A stretch of DNA of 6,704 bases from an uncultured bacterium (GTDB taxonomy: Bacteria > Hydrogenedentota > Hydrogenedentia > Hydrogenedentales > SLHB01). The position numbers and the translations under genes are program-made. Where the stretch lies: the NCBI GenBank assembly GCA_937928585.1, contig CALEZK010000079.1, positions 1 through 6,704 of the forward strand. The letters are read 5' to 3'. The notes below the pieces were generated by a model. That model had not been told where the DNA came from and did not search any database. It saw only the letters and a program-made list of their open reading frames with translations. Positions 1 through 5,646 of the stretch are shown one piece after another (the stretch's first letter is position 1; each line of letters begins with the position of its first letter).

Positions 1-71
1 GAATGCCCTGTCAAACGTTTCGGGGCGTTTTTGGGGGTCTCCGGGTGGATTCCTTTCGCCTTTCGAGCCAT
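1..71 (-). CDS. Possible start of a partial hypothetical gene, cut by the left edge
   Basis: An ATG on the minus strand (complement of 69-71) opens a frame with no stop to the window edge. It gives about 23 residues of a strongly basic N-terminus beginning MARKAKGIHPETPKN. It would start 29 bases after the ktrA stop codon. No convincing Shine-Dalgarno is seen; the bases before it read GAGCGAAGTA. A stretch this short can be open by chance, so it is listed only because the strand and spacing fit the preceding genes. Function unknown. Confidence 0.25.
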   Translation of the reverse strand, partial: MARKAKGIHPETPKNAPKRLTGH

Positions 72-100
72 TACTTCGCTCGGGAATATGCTTACTTGGC

Positions 101-787
101 CTAGCGAGAGAGATGGGCGATGAATGCTTCCAGCGTCTTCGATTTTCCAAGTACAACGAGCACACTTCCGGCTGTCAGCGGGGACTCTGGCGACGGTACG
201 ACCTCGGTAGATCCGTTTCCGTTGGCATGTTTTTCGTCTGCTGGTCGCTTAATCGCGATTACGGCGACTTCGTGTTTCTTGCGCAGGTGCAAGTCGGCGA
301 GCGTCTTGCCGACAAAACTGGCCGGACACGGGATTTCGAGAATGCTGACATCACCCCCGAGGGAGACGTGGGGCGTTAGTCCGGGGTAGAGCAGCCGTTG
401 GGCCAACCAGCGCGCGAGGTCCTTCTCGGGAAAAACTACGGACGTTGCGCCAACGGCGCGAATGGCTTGGGCTTCGAGCTCGGAATCGACGTGGGCGACG
501 ATTTCCCGGACGCCGTGCTTCCGGAACATGTAGGTTGCAAGAACGGCGACCTCGAAATTGCGGCGCATGGCGAGAATTGCGACGTCGACATCGAACGCGC
601 CTGTATCTTCAAATGCCTGTTCGTTTGTGACGTCCATACATACCGCTTGCGAAGCGGAGTCCTTGAGCTGATCGACGGCGTGTGCGTCGTTATCGATTGC
701 AATAACTGTTGCGCCGCCTTCTGATAGCGCCTTGACGAGTTCGGTTCCAAGTGTGCCGAGACCGACAACGGCAAATGTACGTTTCAT
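101..787 (-). CDS. ktrA: KtrA/TrkA-type potassium uptake regulatory subunit (RCK protein)
   Basis: A cytosolic gating subunit of a Ktr/Trk potassium transporter; in this family a ring of RCK domains binds nucleotides and controls the membrane subunit. The 228-aa protein has an N-terminal Rossmann RCK_N domain (about residues 3-120) with the glycine motif G9-L-G11-T-L-G14 and an acidic residue, D32, at the end of the second strand (VIAID). FPEKDLA (about 119-125) closes this domain. An RCK_C (TrkA_C) domain follows at about 140-226. One RCK_N/RCK_C unit of about 220 aa matches KtrA, not the duplicated TrkA of about 450 aa. The loop PADEKHANGNGST (about 182-194) looks like a small insertion within RCK_C. 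The frame is open 29 codons further upstream into ktrB, but the ATG at 787 has an AAGGA Shine-Dalgarno and leads directly into the Rossmann strand, so it was chosen. It lies 13 bases after the ktrB stop, surely in one transcript. Confidence 0.92.
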   Translation of the reverse strand: MKRTFAVVGLGTLGTELVKALSEGGATVIAIDNDAHAVDQLKDSASQAVCMDVTNEQAFEDTGAFDVDVAILAMRRNFEVAVLATYMFRKHGVREIVAHVDSELEAQAIRAVGATSVVFPEKDLARWLAQRLLYPGLTPHVSLGGDVSILEIPCPASFVGKTLADLHLRKKHEVAVIAIKRPADEKHANGNGSTEVVPSPESPLTAGSVLVVLGKSKTLEAFIAHLSR

Positions 788-800
788 TCTAGTGTCCTTA

Positions 801-2183
801 TTATCCGACGATGACAGTTTCCTCGGGGTAGCTCCGATCTGGTACGCGTTGATGTCCGAGTATGGAACTTGCAATCATGAGCGGGCCTAGCCTGCCCGCA
901 AACATGCACCCCATGATAATGAGTTTTCCCATTGATGTGAGCGCGGGGGTCATTCCTGTTGAAAGTCCGACGGTGCCGAGGGCGGAAACGACTTCGAACA
1001 GGCTGTTCAGGAAATGACCGCGATCAAGGTTGGCCGAATGGGCGGGAAGTTCGGTGACCTGTAGCGCCAGCGTGGATATCGCCGCGGCGAGCAAGAACGA
1101 TGCTGCGGTAATGAGAGCCTTTGTTACGGTGCTGACGGGAATCGTGCGTGAGAACAATTCTACGCGGGGACGATTGCGGGCGCTGGTTGTGATGAGCGCC
1201 AGAATGATAGCGAATGTTGTGGTCTTTATGCCGCCCGCTGTGGAACCGGGCGAACCGCCGATGGTCATCAGCAGTATGACCAATAGGAGCGTGCCATTTG
1301 TCAATGCGCCCGTATCCACTGTGTTGAAGCCTGCCGTTCGCGCGGTTATCGACAAGAATACACTTTCCAAAATCCTCTGATACCACGGCCCAGTCACTGT
1401 TGATCCACGAGACTCCAAAATGAAAATTCCGGCCGCGCCCACGCTGATGAGCAGTATGGTGGTAAAAAGCACAATGCGGGTATGCAGCATGAGTATGCGA
1501 CGGGAGGATTGGTGCGCCCGGCGAAAGTACCCGGCGAGATCCGAGAACACCACGAAACCGAGGCCCCCGAGGACGATCAAGGACATAACTGTCGCGTTTA
1601 GAAACCAATCTGCGCGATAGGCAGCGAGACTATCGGAGAACAGGCTGAGCCCTGAATTGCAGAACGCCGAAACGGCATGGAATACCCCAAGCCAAAGCGC
1701 TTTTGGAAATGGAAAGTCGGCCATGAATCGCGCGGTAAGCAGAGCGGCCCCAAGCGACTCTATCGTGAGCGCGTAAATGATAACCCGCTTGAGCAATATG
1801 CGCGGCGTGACGTGGGGCTGGGAGCCAAACATGGCTTCTACGATTTGCCGTTGATGCAGACTCATATGTCCAGAACTCAGCAGGAGCAGAAAATTGGAGA
1901 ACGTCAAGATGCCAAGACCGCCAATCTGAATCAGCACAAGCACGATCGCTTGTCCCAGGGCGTTATAGTCCTTTCCTATGTCGCACACGGAGAGACCCGT
2001 AACGCATACTGCGGACGTCGCTGTGAACATCGCGTCGATGAGGACAGTTTTTGGCGGTTCACTGCGCCGGGTGAAATCCATGGCGAGCAGCGCCCCACCA
2101 ACCAGGATTACAGTTGCGAAAGAAAGCACGAGAAGCCTTGGAATGGTCAGGACTTTTCCCCACTGGAACGAGTTTCCGCGCAC
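801..2183 (-). CDS. ktrB: KtrB/TrkH-type potassium transporter membrane subunit
   Basis: An integral inner-membrane K+ (or Na+/K+) translocating subunit of the SKT superfamily, about 460 aa, the usual KtrB length. Four M1-P-M2 repeats can be followed by their selectivity-filter loops, counted from the GTG start: AVCVTGLSV (about 58-66), AFCNSGLSLF (173-182), TARTAGFNTVD (280-290) and ALGTVGLSTGMTP (401-413), each with the filter glycine. The conserved GGSPGSTAGG gate/loop motif (309-318) and a late GRLGP motif (430-434) are present. The start is uncertain. A TTG at 2201 would add six residues but has no Shine-Dalgarno. The GTG at 2183 has AAGGGG six bases upstream and leaves a short cytosolic tail before the first helix, so it is preferred. 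The frame is closed by a TAA at 2232-2234. The gene is followed at once by ktrA, its regulatory partner. Nested inverted repeats lie directly upstream (2202-2261). Confidence 0.93.
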   Translation of the reverse strand: MRGNSFQWGKVLTIPRLLVLSFATVILVGGALLAMDFTRRSEPPKTVLIDAMFTATSAVCVTGLSVCDIGKDYNALGQAIVLVLIQIGGLGILTFSNFLLLLSSGHMSLHQRQIVEAMFGSQPHVTPRILLKRVIIYALTIESLGAALLTARFMADFPFPKALWLGVFHAVSAFCNSGLSLFSDSLAAYRADWFLNATVMSLIVLGGLGFVVFSDLAGYFRRAHQSSRRILMLHTRIVLFTTILLISVGAAGIFILESRGSTVTGPWYQRILESVFLSITARTAGFNTVDTGALTNGTLLLVILLMTIGGSPGSTAGGIKTTTFAIILALITTSARNRPRVELFSRTIPVSTVTKALITAASFLLAAAISTLALQVTELPAHSANLDRGHFLNSLFEVVSALGTVGLSTGMTPALTSMGKLIIMGCMFAGRLGPLMIASSILGHQRVPDRSYPEETVIVG

Positions 2184-2201
2184 GTCGATCCCCTTCGGCA
2201 A

Positions 2202-2261
2202 ACCGTTCGCCCGAATGCACGAATGCGTAGGTTAACGTGATGTTCGTGAATTGAGAACGGT
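2202..2261 (-). repeat. Nested inverted repeats in the ktrB leader
   Basis: Outer arms ACCGTTC (2202-2208) and GAACGGT (2255-2261) and inner arms CACGAA (2218-2223) and TTCGTG (2243-2248) are centred almost on the same point, with the palindrome GTTAAC (2231-2236) near the centre. A direct repeat CGAATGC also occurs at 2212-2218 and 2220-2226. In the transcript this could fold into an interrupted stem-loop ending just before the possible ktrB starts. The arms are short, so the structure is suggestive only. The rest of the 141-base gap between flgM and ktrB shows just a TAGAAT that could be a -10 box, without a good -35. Confidence 0.35.
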
Positions 2262-2342
2262 CATTGCTTGGATTCTAACAAAGGTCCAGATGGGGTGACA
2301 GCGACGAAGCAGGCACGGGCGGCCGGGTCGCGAGATGGAGCG

Positions 2343-2639
2343 CTAGAGGAACTTGCTGATGCGTTCCGCGAGCTTGGCGACAATATCGGGGTTCTTATGG
2401 TCGCCGCGGTCGAGAGCCTGCTTGGCCTGTTCGACGCGATCCTGGCGGATGTCGTCGGTTTGCGCGAGGGCGACCAGTCCGGTCAGTTTTGCGGCGGCTT
2501 GGGCGGCTGAACTGATGAGTACATCGTCGCTCGACTGGGCAGCGGAGGCCACCGCCTCGTCGCGCCGCTTGTCGCGGGAATTGACGGGGCGTTCAGGTGT
2601 GGGTTCGGGTATCCCCCCAACTCCTTGTACGCCAACCAT
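2343..2639 (-). CDS. flgM: FlgM-type anti-sigma-28 factor
   Basis: A small cytosolic protein (98 aa, the usual FlgM size). In this family it binds the flagellar sigma factor FliA (sigma-28) and holds it inactive until the hook-basal body is complete and FlgM is exported. The C-terminal half carries the FlgM pattern: SSDDVLISSAAQAAAKL (about 36-52), then DDIRQDRVEQAKQALDRGD (about 62-80), which matches the R-x-D-x-V-x-x-x-K-x-x-I/L-x-x-G core, then a last helix DIVAKLAERI. The N-terminal 30 residues are Gly/Pro/charge-rich and look disordered, as expected for an exported unfolded protein. The ATG at 2639 has a strong GAGGAG Shine-Dalgarno seven bases upstream. A near-perfect FliA promoter lies upstream (2696-2722), supporting both the identity and negative feedback. 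No other flagellar gene is in the window; its neighbours are a sugar permease and a potassium transporter. Confidence 0.83.
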   Translation of the reverse strand: MVGVQGVGGIPEPTPERPVNSRDKRRDEAVASAAQSSDDVLISSAAQAAAKLTGLVALAQTDDIRQDRVEQAKQALDRGDHKNPDIVAKLAERISKFL

Positions 2640-2664
2640 TTGTCATCTCCTCAGTTCACTTGAC

Positions 2665-2682
2665 TTGACCCACTTGGGCCAA
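2665..2682 (-). other. Small stem-loop in the flgM 5' leader
   Basis: TTGACCC (2665-2671) and GGGCCAA (2676-2682) pair over seven positions, one as a G-U pair in the minus-strand transcript, with a four-base loop. It lies between the predicted transcription start and the Shine-Dalgarno. The pentamer ACTTG also occurs three times on the plus strand at 2658-2662, 2663-2667 and 2672-2676. It may be incidental. Confidence 0.25.
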
Positions 2683-2695
2683 CTACCCACACCGT

Positions 2696-2722
2696 ATATC
2701 GGCATCTGCCGGAAAAACTTTA
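2696..2722 (-). promoter_or_regulatory. Sigma-28 (FliA) promoter of flgM
   Basis: On the minus strand the -35 element TAAAGTTT (2722-2715) is followed by exactly 11 bases and then GCCGATAT (2703-2696). The known FliA consensus is TAAAGTTT-N11-GCCGATAA, so 15 of 16 consensus positions match at the exact spacing. The predicted transcription start is near 2689, which leaves a leader of about 50 bases before the flgM ATG. An AT-rich stretch (about 2763-2793) lies upstream. Control by flagellar sigma-28 is inferred from this match together with the FlgM identity of the downstream gene. Confidence 0.87.
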
Positions 2723-2835
2723 GCGCGATTCGAAAAATACCATCTTTGCCCGACAGAATCAACATAAATTATTTCAAATTAATAGGTTACGAGCATTTGA
2801 TTCATGGCGCAGGAGTGGGTCCGACCAGACTTTTC

Positions 2836-3777
2836 TCAAAATTCCTTTAGTTTTCCGGCCTTTCGTTTTCTCCAATTGTCTACGAACACGAGGGCGACAA
2901 TCAGCACGCCGACGATGATTCGCTGAATCTCGTTGGGAATGCTGTTGAGTTGGCAGACATTCACCAAAATGCCGATGATAAGGGCGCCAAAAAGGGCTCC
3001 GATTGCTCCCCCTTCTCCGCCCATTAGGCTTGCACCGCCGACAACGCATGCTGCGATGGCGTCGAGTTCTGCGCCTTCCGCCGACGTTGGGTCGCATACG
3101 CCAGAGCGGCTGGCGATCATGATGCCGCCCGCGCCCGCAAGTGTGCCGCAGAGGGTGTATGCGCCGAGCCGGACGCGGTCGACGTTGATGCCGGAGAGGC
3201 GCGCGCCGGCAAGGTTTCCGCCTATGGCATAGAGTTCGCGACCAAAGCGGGTGTAGTTCAGCACTACGGCGAAGCATGCCACGACGCCAAGCGCCACGAC
3301 GAAGGGTACCCACCAATCGATTCCGCCGCCAACCCACTTGAAGGCATCGGAAAATCCGGAGATGCGGGAACCATCGGATAAACCGAGTGCGGCTCCGCGC
3401 GCGGCGAGCATCATGCCGAGCGTGACAATGAACGGCGGAATGCGGCCCTTGGTTATGAGGAGACCGTTAATGAAGCCACATGTAGCGCCAGCGCTGATTC
3501 CCAGCGCGAAACCTGGAATGATCGGCAATCCACCTTCTTTAATTGCTTTACCCGCTATCATTTGGGAGAGCGCGGCGACGCTGCCGACCGACAAGTCGAT
3601 GCCCGCTGTGAGAATTACCAACACTTGGCCTACCGACATCACGGTCGTCGCGCTGATGCGTCGGGCCAGATTCTGGAGGTTACTTTCCACCAGAAACTTG
3701 TCAGAGACAAACACCATGCCAAGGCATACGATGCACATGGCGATGACGAGTATGTATTTGGAGAGAAATCGCTTCAT
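2836..3777 (-). CDS. Ribose-type sugar ABC transporter permease (RbsC/BPD_transp_2 family)
   Basis: An inner-membrane permease of the carbohydrate uptake transporter-2 type (RbsC, XylH, AraH relatives), 313 aa, close to the family length of about 320. Several hydrophobic helices span the protein. Family landmarks are AGIDLSVGS (58-66), ITKGRIPPFIVTLGMM (108-123), the cytoplasmic coupling segment around RFGRELYAIGGNLAGARLSG (177-196) with INVDRVRLGAY after it, DAIAACVVGGASLMGG (239-254) and a basic C-terminal tail NWRKRK. The substrate cannot be read from sequence; a pentose, hexose or polyol is likely from context. It begins three bases after the stop of the Gfo/Idh/MocA gene with no clear Shine-Dalgarno, so translation is probably coupled. 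No ATP-binding or periplasmic binding subunit is in the window. After it lie 196 bases holding the flgM promoter; no clear terminator is seen. Confidence 0.92.
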   Translation of the reverse strand: MKRFLSKYILVIAMCIVCLGMVFVSDKFLVESNLQNLARRISATTVMSVGQVLVILTAGIDLSVGSVAALSQMIAGKAIKEGGLPIIPGFALGISAGATCGFINGLLITKGRIPPFIVTLGMMLAARGAALGLSDGSRISGFSDAFKWVGGGIDWWVPFVVALGVVACFAVVLNYTRFGRELYAIGGNLAGARLSGINVDRVRLGAYTLCGTLAGAGGIMIASRSGVCDPTSAEGAELDAIAACVVGGASLMGGEGGAIGALFGALIIGILVNVCQLNSIPNEIQRIIVGVLIVALVFVDNWRKRKAGKLKEF

Positions 3778-3780
3778 GCG

Positions 3781-4806
3781 TTAGAGCGGCAATTTTACCG
3801 GCTTGCCTTCGCGGCCCGACAAATCCGCTGCGAAGCAGAGTTCGTGCGACTTGTATGCGTCGGCTATGTTGCAGTGGGATTCGGTGTCTCCGAGGATGCA
3901 GTCGACAAGATGCGCGGCTTCGTGCACGAAGGGGTGGTGTGTTACGTCGCCGCTATCGGGCATGATCGTGGGCACGGTCGCCCATGTGGTCTGCCCTTTG
4001 AGTTTCTTTTTGGAATAGATTTGGTTGTTTTTGATCGTGCCGTGCGCGCCGACAAGGTTGATATTGAAGACGTAGGGTTGGATGCATTCGATGCATGAAG
4101 CCACTTTGCCTATGCGGCCGTCGGTGAACTTCACCATCGTGCACGTCGTTGGGGGGTACTCGTATCCGGCGAAATCCGCGCCTTTGCCATAGGTTGCATA
4201 CTGGAAGACTTCGGAAACGTCACCGCCCATGAACCAGCGGAGCGCGTCCATCGCGTGGCATCCGGCGGACATCAGTGAACTGACTCCCACTTCCTTCTTG
4301 ATGTTCCAGCCGAACTGTTTGTACCAGGGTCCGATGCCGTGGAAGTAGTCGACTTCACCCATCATGATGTCGCCGATCAGATCGTCGGCGAGTTGGGATT
4401 TGATGATTTCAAACAAGGGGTTCCAGCGCAGCACGAAGCTTACGACCGATTTCACGCCGGCTTTCGCGACTGCGTCGCGAATCGCGCGGGAGTCTTCGAC
4501 GGTAGTTGCCATTGCTTTTTCGAGCATGATGTGTTTGCCCGCCTGCGCCGCGGTAATCGCCTGGTCGCGGTGCACGTGCGGGGGCGTGGCGATGGAGATG
4601 ATCTTTACGTCGGGGTTCGCGAGCATTTTTTCAAAGTTGGTATATATACCACAGGAGATACCGCATTCCGCGGCCTTCGCCTTCGTGCCTTCCTCGGTCC
4701 GGCCGCAGAGCGCGACGACCTTGGTATGCGGGTTTACTTCGAACGCGCGAACGTGTTCGCCCGATACCCAGCCAGTTCCGACAATACCTACACCGAGTTG
4801 CGACAT
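3781..4806 (-). CDS. Gfo/Idh/MocA family NAD(P)-dependent oxidoreductase
   Basis: A cytosolic dehydrogenase that in this family oxidises or reduces a hydroxyl of a sugar, sugar acid or inositol-like substrate with NAD(P). The 341-aa protein has an N-terminal Rossmann domain (about 1-125) with G7-I-V-G10-T-G12, ATPPHVHRD (73-81) and HIMLEKAMAT (92-101). In the last, the usual E-K-P motif reads E96-K97-A98, keeping the catalytic-type lysine but not the proline. A C-terminal GFO_IDH_MocA_C domain follows, with SAGCHAMDALRW (180-191) matching the G-x-H-x-x-D motif (H184, D187). Active-site residues therefore appear intact, but the substrate is not predictable. The ATG at 4806 has an AGGAG Shine-Dalgarno nine bases upstream. 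It is the first of a tight pair with the ABC permease, suggesting that the imported sugar is its substrate or a precursor of it. Confidence 0.93.
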   Translation of the reverse strand: MSQLGVGIVGTGWVSGEHVRAFEVNPHTKVVALCGRTEEGTKAKAAECGISCGIYTNFEKMLANPDVKIISIATPPHVHRDQAITAAQAGKHIMLEKAMATTVEDSRAIRDAVAKAGVKSVVSFVLRWNPLFEIIKSQLADDLIGDIMMGEVDYFHGIGPWYKQFGWNIKKEVGVSSLMSAGCHAMDALRWFMGGDVSEVFQYATYGKGADFAGYEYPPTTCTMVKFTDGRIGKVASCIECIQPYVFNINLVGAHGTIKNNQIYSKKKLKGQTTWATVPTIMPDSGDVTHHPFVHEAAHLVDCILGDTESHCNIADAYKSHELCFAADLSGREGKPVKLPL

Positions 4807-5038
4807 GATTGGTTTCTCCTATCCACCACGAATACACGAAACTCAAATAGCACACGAAGAGATAAGCATACACGGAGACCGGGCCGGTATGTCGAACGAA
4901 TCCCGCTTATGCTCGGGAAGCGATAGGTTCGACTGACGGAGCCCGATTCAACAGCAGATTGGGGGCAGACACTACAATCTGAAGATATGATCGGGCAACC
5001 CTGCCGAAACACACGACGCCAACGGAAACCATCGCTGC
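4807..5038. other. Non-coding gap between oxidoreductase and mobile unit
   Basis: No credible gene is seen on either strand. The gap holds the oxidoreductase Shine-Dalgarno, the CACGAA repeats, the near-palindrome ACCGGGCCGGT (4878-4888), and an interrupted stem-loop with arms GTCGAAC (4891-4897) and GTTCGAC (4927-4933) enclosing TCCCG (4901-4905) and CGGGA (4914-4918). These may be leader or operator structures of the oxidoreductase-permease operon. No promoter with good -35 and -10 boxes could be assigned. The rest of the 323-base gene-free stretch, up to 5129, is one end of the mobile unit. Confidence 0.4.
4827..4876 (-). repeat. Tandem-like CACGAA/TTCGTG repeats upstream of the oxidoreductase
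   Basis: CACGAA occurs at 4827-4832, 4835-4840 and 4853-4858, and a related CACGGA at 4871-4876. On the minus strand this reads as repeated TTCGTGT blocks ending in TTCGTGGTGGAT just before the Shine-Dalgarno of the oxidoreductase. I have the impression that TTCGTGT-N-TTCGTGG strings of this kind recur in intergenic DNA of many environmental bacteria; this is recollection, not a search. They could be a dispersed repeat or an operator array in the leader. Confidence 0.4.
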
Positions 5039-5084
5039 GCGCCAAAGGCGCTTTGCAACCCTAGCCAGGGGCATCGCCCCTGGA
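5039..5084 (+). repeat. Left outer REP-like inverted repeat (two stem-loops)
   Basis: Stem A is GCGCC (5039-5043)/GGCGC (5047-5051) with an AAA loop. A linker containing TGCAACCCTAG follows. Stem B is CCAGGGGC (5065-5072)/GCCCCTGG (5076-5083) with an ATC loop. The reverse complement of 5647-5692 matches at 43 of 46 positions; the differences are two bases in the linker and one in the stem B loop, so both stems are conserved exactly. It lies 45 bases beyond the transposase stop. Confidence 0.85.
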
Positions 5085-5104
5085 GCAAGGTCCCTGCCTC
5101 TGCC

Positions 5105-5121
5105 TTGCCCTGTAGGGGCAA
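5105..5121 (+). repeat. Left inner hairpin of the mobile unit
   Basis: TTGCCC (5105-5110) pairs with GGGCAA (5116-5121) around a TGTAG loop. Its reverse complement shares TGCCCCTNCAGGGC with the right inner hairpin. A fragment of the outer repeat linker, TGCAAACCCTAG, follows at 5122-5132 with one extra A; its final TAG overlaps the complement of the transposase stop codon. Confidence 0.65.
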
Positions 5122-5129
5122 TGCAAACC

Positions 5130-5582
5130 CTAGTCCCACATATAACGCTCGTCAAATTCTACGCCGTGCTTCCTCAGCAGGATCCGAAGCTCATCTTGAA
5201 AGGTCACCTTCTTGTGGTGCTGTTCCTGTTTGAGAATGTAGCCGCGCAGAGTATCGAGATTGGAAGGGCTGACGGAAAACAATGCGTAGCCGGACTGCCA
5301 ATAGAATTTGTCGAACGCGGGATCTTGGGTTTTGATCCACTTCGAGGATTGCTTTTTCACGACCTCAACCAGTTTGATTGGGGCGGACATTTTCGCCATT
5401 GCAAACGCGATGTGAACATGGTCATCCGCGCCGCCGATGAGAATTTCGCGGCAACCTTCGTCTTGAAGAACACCAGCCATGTAGCCGTAGAGCTTCGGGC
5501 GGATCTCCGGGTTCAGGCATGCGATGCGATGTTTCGTGCTGAATATCAGATGGCCCAAGATGCGAACGAATGATTGCGGCAC
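5130..5582 (-). CDS. Y1 HUH transposase, IS200/IS605 or RAYT type (TnpA)
   Basis: A single-strand DNA endonuclease/transposase of 150 aa (COG1943-type). In this family a tyrosine attacks DNA at hairpin-marked ends and a His pair binds the metal. The HUH motif is H55-V-H57 within GGADDHVHIAF. The catalytic tyrosine is Y115 in RGYILKQEQHH, with Q119 four residues later, the same Tyr+4 Gln spacing as Y127/Q131 of IS608 TnpA. The C-terminus RKHGVEFDERYMWD is characteristic of this subgroup. Length is complete and no frameshift or stop is seen, so it is probably functional. The start is a GTG at 5582, supported by GGAGG eight bases upstream and by the MPQS N-terminus common in relatives. It is flanked symmetrically by two pairs of inverted hairpins. 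No second gene such as TnpB is present, which fits IS200 or a RAYT. A domesticated RAYT acting on REPs elsewhere in the genome is an alternative to an autonomous IS. Confidence 0.9.
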   Translation of the reverse strand: MPQSFVRILGHLIFSTKHRIACLNPEIRPKLYGYMAGVLQDEGCREILIGGADDHVHIAFAMAKMSAPIKLVEVVKKQSSKWIKTQDPAFDKFYWQSGYALFSVSPSNLDTLRGYILKQEQHHKKVTFQDELRILLRKHGVEFDERYMWD

Positions 5583-5606
5583 GGTCGCGGCCTCCGTTTC
5601 TTGCGG

Positions 5607-5621
5607 TGCCCCTTCAGGGCG
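5607..5621 (-). repeat. Right inner hairpin of the mobile unit
   Basis: GCCC (5608-5611) pairs with GGGC (5617-5620) around CTTCA. The string TGCCCCTTCAGGGC differs from the reverse complement of the left inner hairpin by one loop base. It lies about 25 bases upstream of the transposase GTG, so it would sit in the promoter or leader of that gene and could let the transposase bind its own control region. Confidence 0.6.
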
Positions 5622-5646
5622 AATACATAGGTAGACTAATTCACCT

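Noticed and set aside
14..37. Possible plus-strand terminator (AAACG ... CGTTTTT)
   Set aside because: The stem is only five pairs and AT-rich, and there is no plus-strand gene for it to end.
2270..2278. TAGAAT as a -10 box for ktrB (minus strand)
   Set aside because: No -35 hexamer with more than about three matches lies at a normal spacing, so a separate ktrB promoter cannot be claimed.
2353..2850. 165-aa plus-strand frame across flgM and its promoter
   Set aside because: It runs antisense through flgM and through the FliA promoter, is Ser/Arg-rich with no domain, and has no ribosome site.
4827..4858. CRISPR-like array from the repeated CACGAA units
   Set aside because: The units are six bases long with unequal short spacing, unlike CRISPR repeats, and no cas gene is present.
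4339..4936. Long plus-strand open frames over the oxidoreductase
   Set aside because: They are antisense shadows of a clear family protein with intact motifs, have no Shine-Dalgarno support, and their translations show no recognisable domain.
5039..5084. Intrinsic terminator reading of the CCAGGGGC stem-loop
   Set aside because: The stem is strong but has no following U-run on either strand, and its mirrored copy at the other end of the transposase unit explains it better as a mobile-element end.
5121..5573. 150-aa plus-strand frame opposite the transposase
   Set aside because: The minus-strand frame has the full HUH and Tyr/Gln catalytic set and a good ribosome site; the plus-strand translation has none.
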